From: Synechococcus sp. CC9616
Lineage (GTDB): Bacteria > Cyanobacteriota > Cyanobacteriia > PCC-6307 > Cyanobiaceae
Length of the DNA stretch: 64,000 nucleotides
Assembly: GCF_000515235.1 (NCBI RefSeq)
Contig: NZ_KI911558.1
Location: 1,243,798-1,307,797, forward strand
Direction of reading: 5' to 3'
How positions within the stretch are numbered: the first letter of the stretch is position 1; every line of letters starts with the position of its first letter. The notes under the pieces are model-generated. The model searched no databases. It had not been told where the DNA came from and saw only the letters and a list, made by a program, of their open reading frames with translations. Positions 41,968 through 50,582 of the stretch are shown here, piece after piece. A program made the position numbers and the translations under genes.

Positions 41968-42411
41968 ATGGCCTTCACTGCTGAATCCCTGCCGAAAGCG
42001 ATTCAACTTTCGGTCTCATCGGTGTTTTTACTCGCCGGCATCGGAGCCATGATGAATGTGTTACCTGGCAGGCTTGTTCGCTGCATCGATCGCGCAAGAA
42101 CGCTGAAGGAATCCAGCGAGCGGTTGAGTGAGGCAGAAAGCATCGAGTACGGCCTCCTGAAAAAAAGAATGCAACTGGTAACCAGCTCCATCGAACTCCT
42201 GGCAAGTTCCACACTTGCCATCGCAACGGTGGTGGCCATGATTTTTCTGTCTGTGATTCTTAAGTTGAACCTCTCACAGGTTGTCGCTCCACTGTTTGTG
42301 GCAGCAATGCTGATGTTGATGGTCTCCACCATCAATTTTCTCAGGGAAATCAGACTCGCTTCCCGCCAACTGAAAGACAGCCTTTCAATCCCAGTACAAT
42401 CAGTTCAATAA
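41968..42411 (+). CDS. DUF2721 membrane protein
   Basis: A 147-residue protein from ATG 41968, directly after an in-frame TTG. Three membrane helices (residues about 13-33, 69-92 and 96-118) with the N-terminal 'FLLAGIGAMMNVLPGRLVRCIDRAR' and 'ELLASSTLAIATVVAMIFL' pattern of DUF2721. The role of this family is unknown. Confidence 0.75.
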   Translation: MAFTAESLPKAIQLSVSSVFLLAGIGAMMNVLPGRLVRCIDRARTLKESSERLSEAESIEYGLLKKRMQLVTSSIELLASSTLAIATVVAMIFLSVILKLNLSQVVAPLFVAAMLMLMVSTINFLREIRLASRQLKDSLSIPVQSVQ

Positions 42412-42465
42412 ATGATCCACAATATTTCCAGAAACACTTTTCTTGATCAAGGCTGAATCATCAGC

Positions 42466-42741
42466 TCAGGATTCAACATCTTGTCCTTTATCAACAGAGC
42501 AGATGGACTCCAATTCACGAACATAGAGCTTCACATCTTTGACAAACATTTCACTGGCAGCTTTCCCTGTGGACACAACTGGAAGCTGTTTGTTGGTGAT
42601 CGATCTGTATGAAAAGGAGAGTGCATGCTGATCCTTCGCACTTTGATTCCAGATTTCACAATGGACCCGTTTGAAGTCCTGATCGTTTAACTGCGTACAG
42701 CCAAACAGAACAACACCAATCCACCAGCAAGATCGCAACAT
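42466..42741 (-). CDS. Small putative lipoprotein
   Basis: A 91-residue protein beginning MLRSCWWIGVVLFGCTQLNDQDF. The VLFGC segment is a lipobox-like site (lipid on Cys15). The mature part is polar with no recognised domain. It lies alone between DUF2721 and the NSS transporter gene, 36 bases behind which it may be co-transcribed. Confidence 0.55.
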   Translation of the reverse strand: MLRSCWWIGVVLFGCTQLNDQDFKRVHCEIWNQSAKDQHALSFSYRSITNKQLPVVSTGKAASEMFVKDVKLYVRELESICSVDKGQDVES

Positions 42742-42777
42742 CAGCGATGGCTCACCTGGGCCACAACAAGGCAGGCG

Positions 42778-44100
42778 TCAGGCCTTCACCAGATCAACAA
42801 CGCTGAGCACCAAGCCCAGCGCAACGACCGGCGGCGCAACCCAGCGCAGCATCACCAGCAACAGACCCTGCAAAAGCGGCGGGGTGCCGCTGGCATCCAG
42901 ATCTTTGCGGAAGCGATCGGGCAGGACCCAGCCCAGCAGAAGCGAGAGCAGCAAGCCGCCGAGGATCAGCAACAGCCCCCCGAAAACGGAATCCATCCAG
43001 CCAAGGGCCTTGATGGACGTGGCGGCCGGCAGCCCTGCCACAAAAATCACAGCCGCAGACACCCAGACCGCTTGAAGGCGTGAACATCCCAGGCGATCGA
43101 TCAGGCAGGCCACCGGCACTTCCAGCAACGAAACCGCCGAGGTGATGGCGGCGATGTAGGCCAGAGCGAAAAACACCACGGCCACCACACGGCCAACCCC
43201 GCCGAGGGATGCCAGACCGGCAGGAAGCGCAATGAAGATCGTGCCAAGCGTCGACTCACTCACCACCTCTTTCAAACCGAAGCTCATCACCACAGGGAAG
43301 GTGACCATTCCGGCCAGCAGACCAACAGCGGTATCAAGGCCGGCAATGGTTAGGGCCTGGCGCGGAAGCTGGGAGCGGCGATCCAGGTAGGCCGCGTAGC
43401 CAAGAATGCAGCCGATCCCCGTGCCGATCGAAAAGAACGCCTGGGTGAAGGCGTTGCGAATGGTGGTGGTATCGAGCAGCTGGCTGCCATCCCAGCGCAG
43501 CAGGAAGGTGCGATAGCCCTCGCCGGCTTGCGGAAGCCCAGCAGCCCAACCCGCCAGAACCAGCAGCAGCAGGAACAGCAACGGCAGGCCCCAACGGGAG
43601 AGCCGCTCGATCCCGCTCTGGACCCCAGCTGCAACAACAGCGGCTGTCAGCAGCAAGCTGACTAGCTGACCCAACAGTGCCGCCTGTCCTCCACTCAGTC
43701 CTTCGAAAAAGGCTTCGGCCTCGCCGATGTTCTGGGGCAGTCCGGACGCCAAGACCTGAACCAGGGTGACGCCGGTCCAGCCCATCAGCACCGCGTAGAA
43801 CGCCAGGATTCCGCAGGACGCCAGCACAAACAGCCAGCCCATGGCCTGCCAACGCTGACCAGCGGCCAGAACGGGTGCCATCAGCGGGCTGCGTCCCGTA
43901 CTGCGTCCAAGCACCATCTCAGCCACCAGCACCGGCAGGCAGACCAGCAGCACAATCAGGACGTAGAGCAGAAGGAAGGCGGCCCCTCCTCCCTGCGAAG
44001 CCCGGTAGGCGAATCCCCAGAGATTGCCGAGTCCGACGGCGCTGCCTGCCGCCGCCAACACGAAGCCGAAGCCCGACCTCCATTGTTCCCGTGCCGCCAT
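42778..44100 (-). CDS. Sodium:neurotransmitter symporter (NSS/SNF) family transporter
   Basis: A 440-residue membrane protein with 11-12 helices, from ATG 44100. The longer frame starting at 44388 reads antisense to dxr and is rejected. Helix 1 has the family signature W-x-S-x-x-G-F-x-L-A-A-A-G-S-A-V-G-L-G-N-L-W, which forms the Na+ and substrate site. Bacterial members such as LeuT and MhsT carry amino acids with Na+. Useful to a marine cell for amino-acid uptake. It is divergent from dxr. Confidence 0.92.
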   Translation of the reverse strand: MAAREQWRSGFGFVLAAAGSAVGLGNLWGFAYRASQGGGAAFLLLYVLIVLLVCLPVLVAEMVLGRSTGRSPLMAPVLAAGQRWQAMGWLFVLASCGILAFYAVLMGWTGVTLVQVLASGLPQNIGEAEAFFEGLSGGQAALLGQLVSLLLTAAVVAAGVQSGIERLSRWGLPLLFLLLLVLAGWAAGLPQAGEGYRTFLLRWDGSQLLDTTTIRNAFTQAFFSIGTGIGCILGYAAYLDRRSQLPRQALTIAGLDTAVGLLAGMVTFPVVMSFGLKEVVSESTLGTIFIALPAGLASLGGVGRVVAVVFFALAYIAAITSAVSLLEVPVACLIDRLGCSRLQAVWVSAAVIFVAGLPAATSIKALGWMDSVFGGLLLILGGLLLSLLLGWVLPDRFRKDLDASGTPPLLQGLLLVMLRWVAPPVVALGLVLSVVDLVKA

Positions 44101-44184
44101 TGCTGCCCGTAGAGCCGATCTCCGGCACAGCTTGCCAGTGATCGCCTGTCCTGATGGGAGACTGGTGCGACTTGCCGCTCTCCT

Positions 44185-45438
44185 GTGAAAGCGATCAGCG
44201 TGCTGGGCTCCACCGGTTCGATTGGAACCCAGACCCTCCAGATCGCCGAGGAGTTCCCCGATCAATTTCGCGTTGTCGCGCTGACCGCCGGCCGCAATCT
44301 GTCGCTGCTGGTGCAGCAGATCCAGCGCCATCAGCCCGAGCTGGTGGCCTTGGCAGATCCTGCGCTGCTGCCGGTTCTGAAGCAACACCTGGAGGATCTC
44401 CCCGCCGACCAGCGACCCGCCAAAGCGCCCGAGCTCGTGGCTGGACCCAGCGGGCTCAACGCTGCCGCCTCATGGGACACGGCTGATCTGGTGGTGACCG
44501 GCATCGTTGGCTGTGCCGGCCTTCTGCCCACGTTGGCCGCGATCCGTGCCGGCAAGGATCTCGCTCTCGCCAACAAGGAAACGCTGATCGCAGCTGGCCC
44601 TGTTGTGCTGCCGGAGCTGAAGAAAAGCAGCAGCCGGCTTCTGCCAGCGGATTCGGAACACTCCGCGATCTTCCAGTGTCTACAGGGAACGCCCTGGGCC
44701 GAAAATGCGCGACTTTCCACCGGGGTACCGACCCCAGGTCTGCGGCGCATCCAGCTGACGGCCTCCGGAGGAGCCTTCCGCGATTGGGAAGCCGCTGACC
44801 TGGAGAAAGCGACCGTGGCCGATGCCACGCGCCATCCCAACTGGAGCATGGGCCGCAAGATCACCGTGGACTCCGCCACCTTGATGAACAAGGGGCTGGA
44901 AGTGATCGAAGCCCACTATCTGTTTGGCCTGGATTACGACCACATCGAGATCGTGATCCATCCCCAGAGCATCATCCACTCGATGATCGAACTGGCGGAC
45001 TCCTCGGTTCTGGCCCAGTTGGGCTGGCCGGATATGAAGCTGCCGATCCTCTACTGCCTGTCCTGGCCGTCCCGTCTTGAAACGCCCTGGCGGCGACTCG
45101 ACCTCACCGAAGTGGGGCAACTCACCTTCCGTGGACCGGACACAGCCAAATACCCTTGCATGGAGCTGGCCTACGCCGCTGGCCGAGCCGGCGGCACCAT
45201 GCCGGCCGTATTGAACGCCGCGAATGAAGAAGCGGTCGCCCAGTTCCTCGATGAACGCATTCACTTCCTCGACATTCCCGATCTGATCGAAACGGCCTGC
45301 GAGCGCCACAAGGCCGATTTCATGGATCAGCCGCAGCTTGAGGACGTGCTCAGCGTCGATCAGTGGGCCAGGCAGGCCGTCCGGGAAGCCGTGCAACGCG
45401 GCACCCGTCGGATGACGCTTCCCGCCGTGGCGGCGTGA
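44185..45438 (+). CDS. dxr: 1-deoxy-D-xylulose 5-phosphate reductoisomerase, GTG start
   Basis: A 417-residue enzyme of normal length. NADPH-binding [12 protein letters not shown] at the N-terminus, [22 protein letters not shown] for metal and substrate, and [25 protein letters not shown] are all present. It makes 2-C-methyl-D-erythritol 4-phosphate, the committed step of the MEP pathway that feeds carotenoid, phytol and quinone synthesis. The GTG at 44185 is the only start that includes the nucleotide-binding strand. Its TGA overlaps the GTG of the next gene. Confidence 0.97.
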   Translation: MKAISVLGSTGSIGTQTLQIAEEFPDQFRVVALTAGRNLSLLVQQIQRHQPELVALADPALLPVLKQHLEDLPADQRPAKAPELVAGPSGLNAAASWDTADLVVTGIVGCAGLLPTLAAIRAGKDLALANKETLIAAGPVVLPELKKSSSRLLPADSEHSAIFQCLQGTPWAENARLSTGVPTPGLRRIQLTASGGAFRDWEAADLEKATVADATRHPNWSMGRKITVDSATLMNKGLEVIEAHYLFGLDYDHIEIVIHPQSIIHSMIELADSSVLAQLGWPDMKLPILYCLSWPSRLETPWRRLDLTEVGQLTFRGPDTAKYPCMELAYAAGRAGGTMPAVLNAANEEAVAQFLDERIHFLDIPDLIETACERHKADFMDQPQLEDVLSVDQWARQAVREAVQRGTRRMTLPAVAA

Positions 45439-45788
45439 AAGGGATCAGCCATCACCTGCTGCTGTGTGCCACAGCCAGCAAGGCCAAGTGCTGTGATCCA
45501 ACGGTTGGTGCCGCGGCCTGGAACCGACTCAAACAGCTCGTGAAACAACTGGGGCTGGAAGACCCTGATCGCGTTGAAGGCGTGGTGCTGCGCAGCAAAG
45601 CGGATTGCCTGCGCATCTGCGAAGGCGGCCCGGTTCTGCTGATCTGGCCCGATGGCTGCTGGTATGGCGGCGTCACACCCGAGCGCCTCGAGCCGATTCT
45701 TCGACAGCACGTGATCGCGGGGGAACCGATCGAGGAGTGGCTGATTCAGCGGACACCAATGCTCTGCAACCAGGCCACCGCCAGCTGA
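45435..45788 (+). CDS. Thioredoxin-like (2Fe-2S) ferredoxin-type protein
   Basis: A 117-residue protein from GTG 45435 (GTGA overlap with dxr). Four cysteines in the pattern [12 protein letters not shown] ... [24 protein letters not shown] match the thioredoxin-like [2Fe-2S] domain proteins. The cluster ligands appear intact. Translational coupling to dxr might link it to electron delivery for the MEP pathway, which ends with Fe-S enzymes; this is an inference. The 3' end overlaps the convergent hydrolase gene by 43 bases. Confidence 0.8.
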   Translation: MKGISHHLLLCATASKAKCCDPTVGAAAWNRLKQLVKQLGLEDPDRVEGVVLRSKADCLRICEGGPVLLIWPDGCWYGGVTPERLEPILRQHVIAGEPIEEWLIQRTPMLCNQATAS

Positions 45789-46759
45789 TCACCCCAGCAA
45801 CCTGCCTGGCCGTGAAAGCCGTTGTGACCACCACGGCGGGTGAACACAAACTTCAGCGGCCCGTCCGGAGCCTGCGATTGCTCCAGCTGCATCGCGGCTG
45901 CTGCGGGCACCCAGGGGTCGTCCAGGGCTTGCAGCAGCAGGGTGGATGGCCATGACTCCGGCTGACCAGAGCTGAGATGCGGCAGCGGTGAGGCCTTGCG
46001 GTAGTAGTCCTCCACATCGGCATAACCCCAGCGAGGGGCCGTGATCGCGGTGTCGAACGCCCTGATGGTGGTTGGTGGGGTCTCACCGCAGAGAATCCGC
46101 TCCTCGTTCTTTGAAAGGCCGAAGGGGTCCGCTGCGGTTTGGCGTACAAGACGCTTCAACAGCCAGTGCTGGTACAGACGATTGCGGGGCCGTTCAATCG
46201 ACGCGCTGCATGCCGCCAGATCCAGGGGACTGCTGGCACAGAACAGACCATCCAGCAGAGTCGCGTCGCTGAGGCAGGCATTCAGAAGCATCGTTCCGCC
46301 CAGGGAAATGCCCGCACCCAGCAGCGGTCGACCATCCGCCAGCTGGCGGGCCCGCGCGATCACGGGCAACAGATCGCTGTTGCAGCGCGCGGCATAGGTG
46401 CCCCCCGCCAGATGACGGCCTGGGTCGGCGCCGCGCAAGTTCAAGCGCAGAACGGCAAAACCAGCATTACGAAGGGCCGCTCCCATCCGTCGCAGCCCCT
46501 CTCTGGAGCTGGAGCCCCCGAGGCCGTGGAGCAGCAGCACCAGGCCCTGCGGAGTTGAGCAGGGCAGATCCAGCAAGGCCAGCAACTGACCAGCCTGAGC
46601 GGCACCGCTGGCGAGGGCTGGCACATCAATCAGGACGGGGTTCCCGCTCTCAGGCGGAAGATCCACGGGCCTGAGCGTGTCGCGCAGGGTCTGAAGATCA
46701 CCGCCGAGCCAGGGGAGCCGCTGCCGAAATGGCAGAAGCCCCAGCTCGCGATCAATCAT
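45746..46759 (-). CDS. Alpha/beta hydrolase, YheT family
   Basis: A 337-residue hydrolase: oxyanion-hole region LLLHGLGGSSSREG, LRLNLRGADPGRHLAGGTYAARCNSD typical of the YheT/UPF0017 group, nucleophile elbow GAGISLGGTML with Ser, late Asp in ALDDPWVP and His in RRGGHNGFHG. Natural substrate not known. The start codon overlaps the end of pntB by four bases, so it is read as the last gene of the transhydrogenase operon. Confidence 0.85.
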   Translation of the reverse strand: MIDRELGLLPFRQRLPWLGGDLQTLRDTLRPVDLPPESGNPVLIDVPALASGAAQAGQLLALLDLPCSTPQGLVLLLHGLGGSSSREGLRRMGAALRNAGFAVLRLNLRGADPGRHLAGGTYAARCNSDLLPVIARARQLADGRPLLGAGISLGGTMLLNACLSDATLLDGLFCASSPLDLAACSASIERPRNRLYQHWLLKRLVRQTAADPFGLSKNEERILCGETPPTTIRAFDTAITAPRWGYADVEDYYRKASPLPHLSSGQPESWPSTLLLQALDDPWVPAAAAMQLEQSQAPDGPLKFVFTRRGGHNGFHGQAGCWGDQLAVAWLQSIGVR

Positions 46760-48180
46760 TTCTTACCGAGTCCCAGGTCTTTCAGCTCCGTCAGCAGATC
46801 GCCCAGCACCCGTTTGGCATCGCCGAACACCATGGAGGTGTTGGCCAGCTCGAACAGGTCGTTCTTGATGCCTGAATATCCAGCACTCATGCCCCGCTTC
46901 ACCACGAAGACGGTGCGGGCCTCCTGAACATCGAGAACAGGCATGCCATACAGCGGAGAACTGGGGTCGCTCTTGGCTTGCGGATTGACAACATCGTTGG
47001 CACCGAGCACCAGCACCACATCCGTCGCGGGGAAATCCGGATTGATCTGATCCATCTCCTTGAGCTGCTCGTAGGGCACATCGGCCTCAGCCAGGAGAAC
47101 ATTCATGTGACCCGGCATGCGTCCTGCCACCGGATGAATGGCATAGGCAACGTCAATCCCCGCACTCTCAAGCACCCGCGTTACCTCGCGCAGGGTGTGC
47201 TGTGCCTGGGCGACCGCCAGGCCGTAACCAGGCACGATCACCACCCGCTCAGCCGCCTCGAGGGTGAGTGCGCACTCCTCGGCACTGCAGCTGGTGATGT
47301 TGGTGTATTCGCCACCACCGCCGCCGCTCGCTGAGGCCCCGAGGGCTCCACCAAACAGCACGGAGACCAGTGAACGGTTCATGCCGTCGCACATCACCTG
47401 GGTGAGGATCAGACCGGCGGCCCCGACCATGGCACCGGCCACAACCAGGAGTTGACTGCCCACCACAAATCCGGCGGCTGCCGCGGCCACACCGGAGTAG
47501 CTGTTGAGCAGGGAAATCACCACGGGCATGTCTGCCCCACCGATCGGCAGTGTGACGCCGATACCAAGCAGGGAGGCGCCGATCACAAGCAGGGCCAGCC
47601 CCTGGGAGGCCTGACCACTCACCAGCATCTGCACTGCAGCGATCAGGGAGATCACAGCCAGAGCGATGTTGACGCCATGGCGTGCCCGGCTCTGCATCCA
47701 TGCCGGCGTGGACAACCAGCCCTGGAGCTTGGCCATCGCCACGATCGAACCGGTGAAGGTGATCGCACCAACAAACACCGAGACCACGATCGAGATCAGA
47801 GCAACCAATCCGTCGGATTGGAGTGCTTCGGGATAAAGAGCTGCAGCAAGCGCCACCAGCAGCGACGACATGCCACCGCAGCCGTTGAAGAGAGCGACGG
47901 TCTCCGGCATGGAGGTCATCGCCACTCTCTGAGCCATCACCGCACCGAGGAGTCCCCCGATCAGGGTTCCCAACAGGATCCAGATCCAGGCCGCAGCGGC
48001 AATGCCGGTGGTTCCGATGTAATTGAACAAAAGGCCAACAACGGCGAGGCCCATGGCCACTGCCGCGAGTTGGTTGGCCCCCCTAGCCGAGCGCACCTTG
48101 GAGAGGCCCTTGATACCGAGGGCGAGCAGCAGAACCGCAATCAGCTCGATTGCGTATTTGATGATCAAGGAAGCGGGCAT
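46756..48180 (-). CDS. pntB: NAD(P) transhydrogenase subunit beta
   Basis: A 474-residue protein with about nine membrane helices in the first 270 residues and the NADP-binding domain III at the C-terminus (VIVPGYGLAVAQAQH, RMPGHMNVLLAEADVPY, GANDVVNPQA). It couples proton flow across the membrane to hydride transfer between NADH and NADP. Operon order pntA1-pntA2-pntB with 1-base overlaps. The ATG overlaps the stop of pntA2. Confidence 0.96.
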   Translation of the reverse strand: MPASLIIKYAIELIAVLLLALGIKGLSKVRSARGANQLAAVAMGLAVVGLLFNYIGTTGIAAAAWIWILLGTLIGGLLGAVMAQRVAMTSMPETVALFNGCGGMSSLLVALAAALYPEALQSDGLVALISIVVSVFVGAITFTGSIVAMAKLQGWLSTPAWMQSRARHGVNIALAVISLIAAVQMLVSGQASQGLALLVIGASLLGIGVTLPIGGADMPVVISLLNSYSGVAAAAAGFVVGSQLLVVAGAMVGAAGLILTQVMCDGMNRSLVSVLFGGALGASASGGGGGEYTNITSCSAEECALTLEAAERVVIVPGYGLAVAQAQHTLREVTRVLESAGIDVAYAIHPVAGRMPGHMNVLLAEADVPYEQLKEMDQINPDFPATDVVLVLGANDVVNPQAKSDPSSPLYGMPVLDVQEARTVFVVKRGMSAGYSGIKNDLFELANTSMVFGDAKRVLGDLLTELKDLGLGKK

Positions 48181-48485
48181 CAGCGGTTCTCCTTGCGCGA
48201 GGGCTTGCGGCTGAACATGGCCAGCATTCGGTCGGTGACCAGGAAGCCGCCAATCACGTTGAACAGGGCGAAACCGAGGGACACCGAACCCAAAATCAAC
48301 AGGACAACGTTGTCGCCGGCCTTGATGATGGCGGTGAGTGCTGCCAGCACGGTGATGCCGGAGATGGCATTGGCGCCGCTCATCAACGGGGTATGCAGCG
48401 TGGGCGGCACTTTGCCGATCAGCTCCAGCCCAAGAAGACTGCCCAGCAGGAGCACCCAGAGAAATTCAACAAAGCTGGAATCCAT
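48180..48485 (-). CDS. pntA2: NAD(P) transhydrogenase subunit alpha, part 2 (membrane)
   Basis: A 101-residue protein with three to four helices (FVEFLWVLLLGSLLGLELIGKVPPTLHTPLMSGANAISGI). LHTPLMSGANAISG is the conserved domain II start. In cyanobacteria the alpha subunit is split in two, as here. It overlaps pntB and pntA1 by one base each. Confidence 0.95.
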   Translation of the reverse strand: MDSSFVEFLWVLLLGSLLGLELIGKVPPTLHTPLMSGANAISGITVLAALTAIIKAGDNVVLLILGSVSLGFALFNVIGGFLVTDRMLAMFSRKPSRKENR

Positions 48486-49624
48486 CAGTTGCCTCCCGGG
48501 TTAAGAACGTCTTGGCGACGAATGCTGCCGTCGAGGCTGATCAGACAACCAGCGATCAACTCATCATCCGTGTTGAGTTGAACCGCGCCCTCCTTGAGCA
48601 CGGGTTCGAGAAGAGCCACCAGATTGCGGGCGTAAAGAGCACTGGCATGGTTCGGCACCGTGCAGGGCAGATCATTGCCGCCAACCAGCTTCACCCCGTT
48701 GCGTACAACTGTTTCACCGGGGACCGTTCCTGCACAGTTGCCGCCCTGGGCAACCGCCAGGTCGACCACCACAGCACCGGGACGCATGCGGTCGAGCATG
48801 TCTTCACTGATCAGCCTCGGCGCCTGTCGACCGGGCACCTGAGCCGTACAGATGGCAACATCAGCTTCGGCCAGCTGATCGGAGAGCTGCTGGCGCTGAG
48901 CCGCCAGGAAGGCATCGGATGCCTGCTTGGCGTATCCGCCGGCTTCCAAGGGTTTGTCCTCCATCTCAGGGGGGTCGATGAAACGGGCACCAAGGGATTC
49001 CACCTGTTCTTTGACGGCCGGCCTGATGTCGCTGACGTAGACGACCGCTCCCAGCCGGCGTGCCGTAGCCACCGCCTGCAGTCCGGCCACACCGGCACCC
49101 AGGATCACCACCCGGGCCGGCTGCACCGTCCCGGCCGCGGTCATCAGCATCGGGAAATAACGATCCAGAGCCGATGAAGCCAGCAGCACTGATTTGTATC
49201 CGGCGATGTTGGCCTGGGATGAGAGGGCATCGGCCGACTGGGCCCGACTGATGCGTGGCAGGAGTTCCAGGGCCATCGCTGACAGCTTGGCCGCTGTCAG
49301 TGCGTTCGTCAGGGATGCATTGCTGTACGGGGATAGGAGACCCACCAGCACGGCTCCCGCTTTCATCCTCGAGAGCGCTTCGGGTGCAGGGGACTGAACG
49401 CACAACACCAGATCGGCGTCAGCCCACGCTCCAGGGTCCGCCACCGGCACCAGATCGGCTCCCTGATTCTGAAAGCTTTGATCGAGGTATCCCGAAGCGG
49501 TGCCTGCACCGCATTCAACAGACACCGAACAGCCGAAAGACAGGAATTTTTTCACCGTGTCCGGCGTCGCGGCGATACGTGTTTCGCCCGGTGCGGTTTC
49601 TACCGGAATCAAAAGTCTGGGCAA
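48485..49624 (-). CDS. pntA1: NAD(P) transhydrogenase subunit alpha, part 1 (NAD-binding)
   Basis: A 379-residue soluble domain I: PVETAPGETRIAATP at the start, the alanine-dehydrogenase-like fold, and the NAD-binding GAGVAGLQAVATARRLGAVVYVSDIRP; QVPGRQAPRLI and DLAVAQGGNC are also family-typical. It binds NAD(H) on the cytoplasmic side of the Pnt complex. First gene of the operon; the 124-base gap to the divergent gene at 49749 holds the promoter. Confidence 0.96.
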   Translation of the reverse strand: MPRLLIPVETAPGETRIAATPDTVKKFLSFGCSVSVECGAGTASGYLDQSFQNQGADLVPVADPGAWADADLVLCVQSPAPEALSRMKAGAVLVGLLSPYSNASLTNALTAAKLSAMALELLPRISRAQSADALSSQANIAGYKSVLLASSALDRYFPMLMTAAGTVQPARVVILGAGVAGLQAVATARRLGAVVYVSDIRPAVKEQVESLGARFIDPPEMEDKPLEAGGYAKQASDAFLAAQRQQLSDQLAEADVAICTAQVPGRQAPRLISEDMLDRMRPGAVVVDLAVAQGGNCAGTVPGETVVRNGVKLVGGNDLPCTVPNHASALYARNLVALLEPVLKEGAVQLNTDDELIAGCLISLDGSIRRQDVLNPGGN

Positions 49625-49748
49625 GGTGTCACAGCCTCCGACGATGCGAGGTTACGGGGTCGCCCCCAGGGGATCAGGAGGTTTTCTGAAGAACCGGACG
49701 CAACGCCACCACATCTAGCTACGTGAGGAGCATTCATTCCCCGATCCA

Positions 49749-50327
49749 ATGGGTCTCACAGCGATCGAGTGTCCCGATGGCGTCTGTCACAGCCACCACG
49801 GCGGTCACTCCGTTGAGCGCTCCACGATGCAGGCCAGCTTGAAGAATCACGGACGTGACTGGTGTGAGCGGCTCGCGGAACGGATTTATGAAATGTCCGT
49901 CGATACCTTTTCGCAGAGCGTGATGCCCAGCTTGCACGCTGCCGGCTGGCAACGTCGTCACCTCGATTGGGAGTTCAAGCTCAACGAACAGGAATCCGAA
50001 CCGGATCGCACGCTGGTGGACGGCATCATCAACGCCACGGAGAGTTTCCTGCGCAGCAGTGAGGTGCACCGCCTGTTCATCCAGGAGCTGGTGCAGGGAA
50101 CCTTCGACGAAGCTGCTGCCGACAATCTTCGAATTCAGGCGGTGCGGACGCTCGTGGAAACAGAGATCGTCGCCATGTTGGAAGAGAGGCGTCAGAGCCT
50201 GATCGAGCGTCTATCGACGCAGCTGCTGGAAGCCGCCCAAGGTGATCACCAGGCTGCCAAGACCGCCTCAGAAGAAGCGCTGATGGAAGTGGAACGACTC
50301 CTGGTGAATCACGCCGAAGCGCTCTGA
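49749..50327 (+). CDS. Conserved hypothetical helical protein with a Cys/His-rich N-terminus
   Basis: A 192-residue protein. The N-terminus ECPDGVCHSHHGGHS could bind a metal; if ATG 49827 (MQASLKNHG) is the start instead, this part is absent. The rest is acidic and helical (RHLDWEFKLNEQESEPDRTLVDGI, LVQGTFDEAAADNLRIQAVRTLVETEI). No domain was recognised, although it has the look of a picocyanobacterial conserved protein. Its end overlaps the small convergent gene by 19 bases. Confidence 0.6.
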   Translation: MGLTAIECPDGVCHSHHGGHSVERSTMQASLKNHGRDWCERLAERIYEMSVDTFSQSVMPSLHAAGWQRRHLDWEFKLNEQESEPDRTLVDGIINATESFLRSSEVHRLFIQELVQGTFDEAAADNLRIQAVRTLVETEIVAMLEERRQSLIERLSTQLLEAAQGDHQAAKTASEEALMEVERLLVNHAEAL

Positions 50328-50515
50328 TCGCATTCAAACCAGACGATCGGCTGCAGTTCCTGCTCGATGCAGCGGGCCTGCGGCCACCGACCCTGACGGC
50401 GAAGATCCCGCTCGCGAAGAATCAGCGGATCGATATCGCATTCGTTGCCCCAGCAGCGATCAAGCTGCTGCCGCAGTTGATCGATGGAATCGCTGGAGGG
50501 GCGAGGCTTGGCCAT
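50309..50515 (-). CDS. Small conserved-looking hypothetical protein
   Basis: A 68-residue protein from ATG 50515 (MAKPRPSSDSIDQLRQQLDRCWGNECDIDP...), soluble, with three Cys and an R/Q-rich middle. A longer frame upstream to 50854 runs antisense through the helicase gene and is rejected. No function recognised; the gene is divergent from the helicase and its composition matches the core genome. Confidence 0.55.
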   Translation of the reverse strand: MAKPRPSSDSIDQLRQQLDRCWGNECDIDPLILRERDLRRQGRWPQARCIEQELQPIVWFECDQSASA

Positions 50516-50582
50516 GGCCGGACAGTAGAGATGCCATCGCGGAAAGTAATGGTTAAAAAGACTCATCTTCCGCTGATCCGCC

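Noticed and set aside
44101..44388. 96-residue N-terminal extension of the NSS transporter
   Set aside because: It runs antisense through the conserved start of dxr; the family signature begins right after ATG 44100.
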